Source: Bacteroidota bacterium
GTDB taxonomy: Bacteria; Bacteroidota; Bacteroidia; Chitinophagales; UBA2359
Direction of reading: 5' to 3'
DNA length: 18,325 nt
Assembly (NCBI GenBank): GCA_020631675.1
Contig: JAHDGT010000030.1
Span: 1 to 18,325 of the forward strand
The notes under the pieces: model-generated
Seen by the model: the letters and a program-made list of their open reading frames with translations, nothing else
What the model was told of the DNA's origin: nothing
Databases searched by the model: none
Part shown: piece after piece, positions 16,601-18,325 of the stretch
Layout of the letters: each line of letters starts with the position of its first letter
Numbering within the stretch: the first letter of the stretch is position 1
Made by a program: the position numbers and the translations under genes

Positions 16601-18325
16601 TGATCGATGTGGCCGTGATCAGTTGGACACCAACGGACTTCTTGGACGATCCTACTTCACCCACACCTGAAATATGTTCGCCTACCACTGATATCACTTA
16701 TACGATAACGGCAACTCTTGGCGAAGGCGATGATGCCTGTACGACAACCGCTGACATGATGATCATAGTGTCCGATCCTATAACGGAGGACGTATTGACA
16801 GGCGGGGTGTTCTGTCAAGAAGACGGTCCTTTCATCTTCGACGCACCGGACGGCTACGATCAGTACACTTGGTATGAAATAGTTAGCGGAACGGATCAGA
16901 TCGTGAAGGTAGGGAGTGAAGACACCTTACAGCTCTATAGAAGCGGAGAGTTCTATGTGGTCTATAATGACAATCCTTTTGTATGTAGAACGACCGCGTC
17001 AGCGGTAACGATCGAGGCACAATGTTGTCCAGAGATAACGGCTGATGCGACAGGCGGATCAATCTGTAACGGGAATGATGAAGAGATAATGATCGGTGTG
17101 ACGACTGATGTTGATGATATGGACGCACTGACGTTCGTGTACTTCACTTCACCTCAGACCGACCCCTATACCGGAGGTACCTCTTTGGGTAATGTGACCC
17201 CTTCTGCGACAGGAAGCGCTGGTTTGACACTTGACGCGACCGATCTGGGTAGTACCGCTGGTACTTACTATGTGTACGCTATAGCGAACTCGACGGTATT
17301 TGATAATGGCTGTACGGTATTCCAGGAAATGGTGGTCACGGTAGATCCATTGCCGGATATAGCTCCCGCCGAACTATTCGTTTGCGATAATGATGCTGGG
17401 AATAATGATATGAACGGCAGCGCGCCTTTTACCTTGACCAATGCCGATGCTACGGTTGATACGGATGGGGGCAATACGGTGACCTATCATTCGAGCCAAG
17501 CTGATGCCGATGGAGGTACGGGCGCATTAAGTAGCCCATATACCGCCACTGACGGCACCGTGATCTACGCCAGAGTAGAGAACAGCGATGGTTGTCATTT
17601 GACGAGCGAAGTGACCCTTACCTTACATCCTTTACCTACGGCCGCACCCGCGGAGATAGAAGCTTGTGATCTTTTGGACGGTACGGGCGATTTCGAGATC
17701 GGTACATTGAATACGATGGTCGATCCACTAGGAGGAAATACGATCACTTACCATGCTACTCAGGTCGATGCGGACAATGCGGCGAACGCATTGTTAACGC
17801 CTTACAATGCATCGACAGGTGTTATATACGCAAGGGTAGAGAACGAGTTCGGATGCCATATGACGAGTGAGGTGAGCCTGACGGTGATACCTTCACCGGA
17901 GGTGTTCAGTGCTGTCTTGGAAGAATGTGATCTAGGTGACGGTACCGCGGAGTTCGACCTGAGCGGTGCGACGAGTTATCATTCCACGGAGCTTGATGCG
18001 GAAGGAGGAACGAACGCATTGCCGACCAATTACACGAGTGCGCCCGGTACTATTTGGTTGCGCTCGGAAAACACCAATGGCTGTGTGACCGTAGCGCCAT
18101 ACGAGTTGGTTGTACTATCGTTGCCGGCAGTAACCCCTGCGGATCTACACGCTTGTGATATTGGTGACGGCACGGCGGACTTCACCTTTGAGGATGCCAT
18201 CAGTGACCTGACCACGGATGGGACCGCCACAGTAAGCTTCCACGCCAGCGGGTTAGACGCGGTGACGAATGCGTCTCCGATGAGCTCACCGTACAATAGT
18301 GCGGGTGCTGAAACCATCTACGTAA
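10699..18325 (+). CDS. Giant Cys-rich multidomain surface protein, probable T9SS cargo (3' end outside window)
   Basis: The frame is open from ATG 10699 to the window end: at least 2542 residues, no stop. A Sec signal peptide is clear (MNRLRFIRTALFLIVSFICF, cleavage probably near LKG/QTQ, about residue 26). The body is a series of beta-rich, Asp/Thr/Gly-rich segments resembling DUF11/conserved-repeat and PKD/Ig-like domains, for example ELVVDLPPGMNYAG near residue 75 and ISWTPTDFLDDPTSPTPEIC at about 1974-1993. Four Ig-like repeats begin at residue 2217. I count about 80 Cys, with nine in residues 664-712. Calcium-loop-like motifs occur at 429-437 (DEDDDGFID) and 1787-1798 (DVNFNDIIDASD). In Bacteroidota this architecture normally ends in a T9SS sorting domain (type A or CHU_C/type B), which would lie beyond 18325. 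Likely role: adhesin, sheath or gliding-type surface protein exported through SprA; this is inferred. An ATG five bases upstream (10694) stops at its third codon. An A-rich tract, not a Shine-Dalgarno, precedes the start. Confidence 0.85.
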   Translation, partial: MNRLRFIRTALFLIVSFICFTSLKGQTQIGCPPDIKMYDLRGITQFAQTDSLVLCGAPDTLALLIFSTAPGDITNAELVVDLPPGMNYAGTVEGLYPWNIIQELDVSNENEPTFLLPNLAASSVFVAHVLVRANCDVNVTEEPAELKVSVNYNWNDELGDAYACSDTFEPLAEFNSEFRFPVLNVLSVMGNNDSDIELTDREMIDCHTVTISQDGISAYVNDFDFFIDGLDDSKLIVTSVSANGNTLPYTYDATSQQLMATIDGTYFTGNFDPLGFTPDIYFNENEQVTVEVCYQVVECFDTQTSFLTYGALYGCEEEYCSEASEKEGTITFLPDFEATPNAVNSSLNQAGAFCGDNIIWSTSISSSNTDPVDGLWTDLILNWDACEGGNTQTATVRIGGVPVAYTTNAGGDIVVDLTANTTAIPGVSDEDDDGFIDDLAGGSSIDIEVEVEVVCADENAETCVSTNCVVDQIELLFKRNCGQNEQDFADLVPPISWGYGETSFSTNEIESTKNPGYVVTEDVVSGSCSSWNPTNNGFALDYTYGSNNISACESGTVYAEILITGSLTRTGADAFPPGFPNNQNEWAEVRYADGSATFNGTAVAATSWNYETDIVTGDTVGIKIIIPAGDSTVGPQNYFYNLEFNGSCSPPDWLTTEWQVKEECADCTDCTVLRSCHSTLTYIEWNSATCTCGCPLGASVEFERCNYGYTDCTMSTKLTKDQIPEEDLTRFLPGDTMLIKAKYWFNNAGAYETFKDAKEFGFTIEFLGWNVGHSMDYTRAELQSIHIQNADGTKTPMGVPDAYINDYSTAAESGNFPKVLIANIGGTSYGPCGDCRFDDSYINPDFPFTQTNADGLDFDTCEDTATSLGVPGPIAVQGPVFYQGNANWRNDREDLDDRMHLYYVSGSPVCEGGQSGWGGANTNELVDQYDITATDTFVLEIKTVLANDGYFNQPWGNSGVSTVLADPNFYIRKIFEETTCTREDLKSCDSTTPYEFWAPSTTCETTVNVENCDVQVEHTFRTTNELPAVASGVTPWFENEYRPAIGVDYIEPFFPNNLVYTGGMTITNPDGSTALIDDMWIDDSQGNLSCIPDASGGLCCLAEDAADYARLRVVDQMYLDGKERGTCSTGNGNFGFGQLSGDPFPLLSVGGSNGCEFKVSYSLQSLCPEEIESAGFGINAQMTDMYLMQHINQNALWEVNNTKWDNAAFGGGGNPFVALAAAEGLSLVGEDDYWKPFGLDPDLHYHPGRHYKHEVTTPDNFVDNSTTYPPLIPTVDQTLIADLEGENEVVMHQVCAGVGGGATHENVVTTISIPSPVGLIGVLDIGGAPLSANLLSNDGTYSIYQVLVPDLAPGACFDMQLVTELLFCPIGLDVETTICVKTVSGCIEADKAALLGAAGGSCADAETCYQYISDEAEIQAEWILPENGAEYGLCDTIPFEIRIKNVKPALLVNIDPSWYLPAGLDVVENSWEVAYPGGPVNTGAFISAPAGDAPNLGLSSLGSEYSYNSTGDWSAELALNGLPGITDNSALTDSNKVLIRFKAVSVCDEFVSGSVARLQVTASDPCESTISTPVLESVPIVIDEADPDDYAKMLTFAEPTNIQCGDNAIVSFTSLNVSPFNATTESTRMCLILPPGDLSYIPGSINYTAPFGFDANAEETINADTLKICVDVPDGIGPGEFYSLDLEVSLNEAVDCGTQQLGIDIISRLENRLCTATDTPCDVFVVNNVNPLVDVVFGPPLIVPELELSVACGDDPDNVTINYDFESINPATGEQYDGPVTIVAYKDVNFNDIIDASDIELATDGAVVSLAPGDTALLSGTMTIPSVDACPVLFDIQQVSDCVCDNITFPINEIAPEFLADLGKSEILCPGEDLTIDVCGDYTYSLDPATGGTLTHDTTNDQVVVNIADGFGIDDPVVLKVAGALGGCSELFSLNIYALSELEIGPFTDVAVCSNECTTLDINLATELIDVAVISWTPTDFLDDPTSPTPEICSPTTDITYTITATLGEGDDACTTTADMMIIVSDPITEDVLTGGVFCQEDGPFIFDAPDGYDQYTWYEIVSGTDQIVKVGSEDTLQLYRSGEFYVVYNDNPFVCRTTASAVTIEAQCCPEITADATGGSICNGNDEEIMIGVTTDVDDMDALTFVYFTSPQTDPYTGGTSLGNVTPSATGSAGLTLDATDLGSTAGTYYVYAIANSTVFDNGCTVFQEMVVTVDPLPDIAPAELFVCDNDAGNNDMNGSAPFTLTNADATVDTDGGNTVTYHSSQADADGGTGALSSPYTATDGTVIYARVENSDGCHLTSEVTLTLHPLPTAAPAEIEACDLLDGTGDFEIGTLNTMVDPLGGNTITYHATQVDADNAANALLTPYNASTGVIYARVENEFGCHMTSEVSLTVIPSPEVFSAVLEECDLGDGTAEFDLSGATSYHSTELDAEGGTNALPTNYTSAPGTIWLRSENTNGCVTVAPYELVVLSLPAVTPADLHACDIGDGTADFTFEDAISDLTTDGTATVSFHASGLDAVTNASPMSSPYNSAGAETIYV
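17347..18325 (+). repeat. Tandem Ig-like protein repeats within the giant surface protein
   Basis: Four successive units start at residues 2217, 2311, 2398 and 2474 (nt 17347, 17629, 17890, 18118). They are 94, 87 and 76 residues long, and the fourth is cut by the window end. Each follows the pattern P-x-P, then x-C-D near position 15, an acidic D-G segment, TYH/SYH/SFH-x-(S/T), DA-(x)n-A-L-x-x-PY, and I-Y/W-x-R-x-EN-x-x-GC. The two Cys per unit probably form an intradomain disulfide. Unit 3 lacks the segment before SYH. At DNA level the units have diverged, so slippage is unlikely. Such repeats typically sit just ahead of the gliding-motility-associated C-terminal domain in Bacteroidota. Confidence 0.85.

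Noticed and set aside
17347..18325. CRISPR-like or minisatellite array
   Set aside because: The periodicity is at protein level (76-94 residues); the DNA copies are diverged and coding throughout.

Overview
The window is about 18.3 kb of Bacteroidota DNA. The main evidence is a full-length SprA/Sov, the outer-membrane translocon of the type IX secretion system (T9SS), which is confined to this phylum. A very large T9SS-cargo-like surface protein, a Bacteroidota-specific helical protein that opens with an SEKR motif, and the lack of Shine-Dalgarno sequences at the gene starts fit the same phylum. The short intergenic repeats remind me of Saprospiria (Lewinella-like) genomes, but that finer placement is only a guess.

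Layout. Positions 1-670 hold no convincing gene: a stem-loop repeat at 29-67, AT-rich palindromes, and the presumed sprA leader. sprA runs from about 671 to 8371 on the + strand. The gap at 8372-8962 has two hairpins followed by T runs, then a mosaic of short inverted, tandem and GC-rich hairpin repeats. One 18-base word in this mosaic is an inverted copy of a word at 29-46, so the repeats bracket sprA. From 10426 down to 8963 on the - strand lies an AT-rich gene (about 30% G+C in sampled rows) for a helical protein of unknown function. A divergent gap of about 270 bases follows. A giant open frame then starts at 10699 and is still open at the window end (at least 2542 residues).

How the genes may work together. 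SprA is the channel through which T9SS cargo crosses the outer membrane. The 10699 protein has a Sec signal peptide, stacked beta-sandwich-type domains, about 80 cysteines, calcium-loop-like motifs and a run of Ig-like repeats of the type that usually precede a C-terminal T9SS sorting domain. It is therefore a plausible SprA client: an adhesin, sheath or gliding-type surface protein. The sorting domain itself would lie beyond the window. The small - strand gene has no visible link to secretion, and its base composition differs from both neighbours.

I found no RNA genes, CRISPR array, transposase or prophage genes. No clearly new multi-gene system is visible. The most unusual items are the giant Cys-rich adhesin beside sprA, its internal shift in base composition, and the repeat mosaic downstream of sprA.
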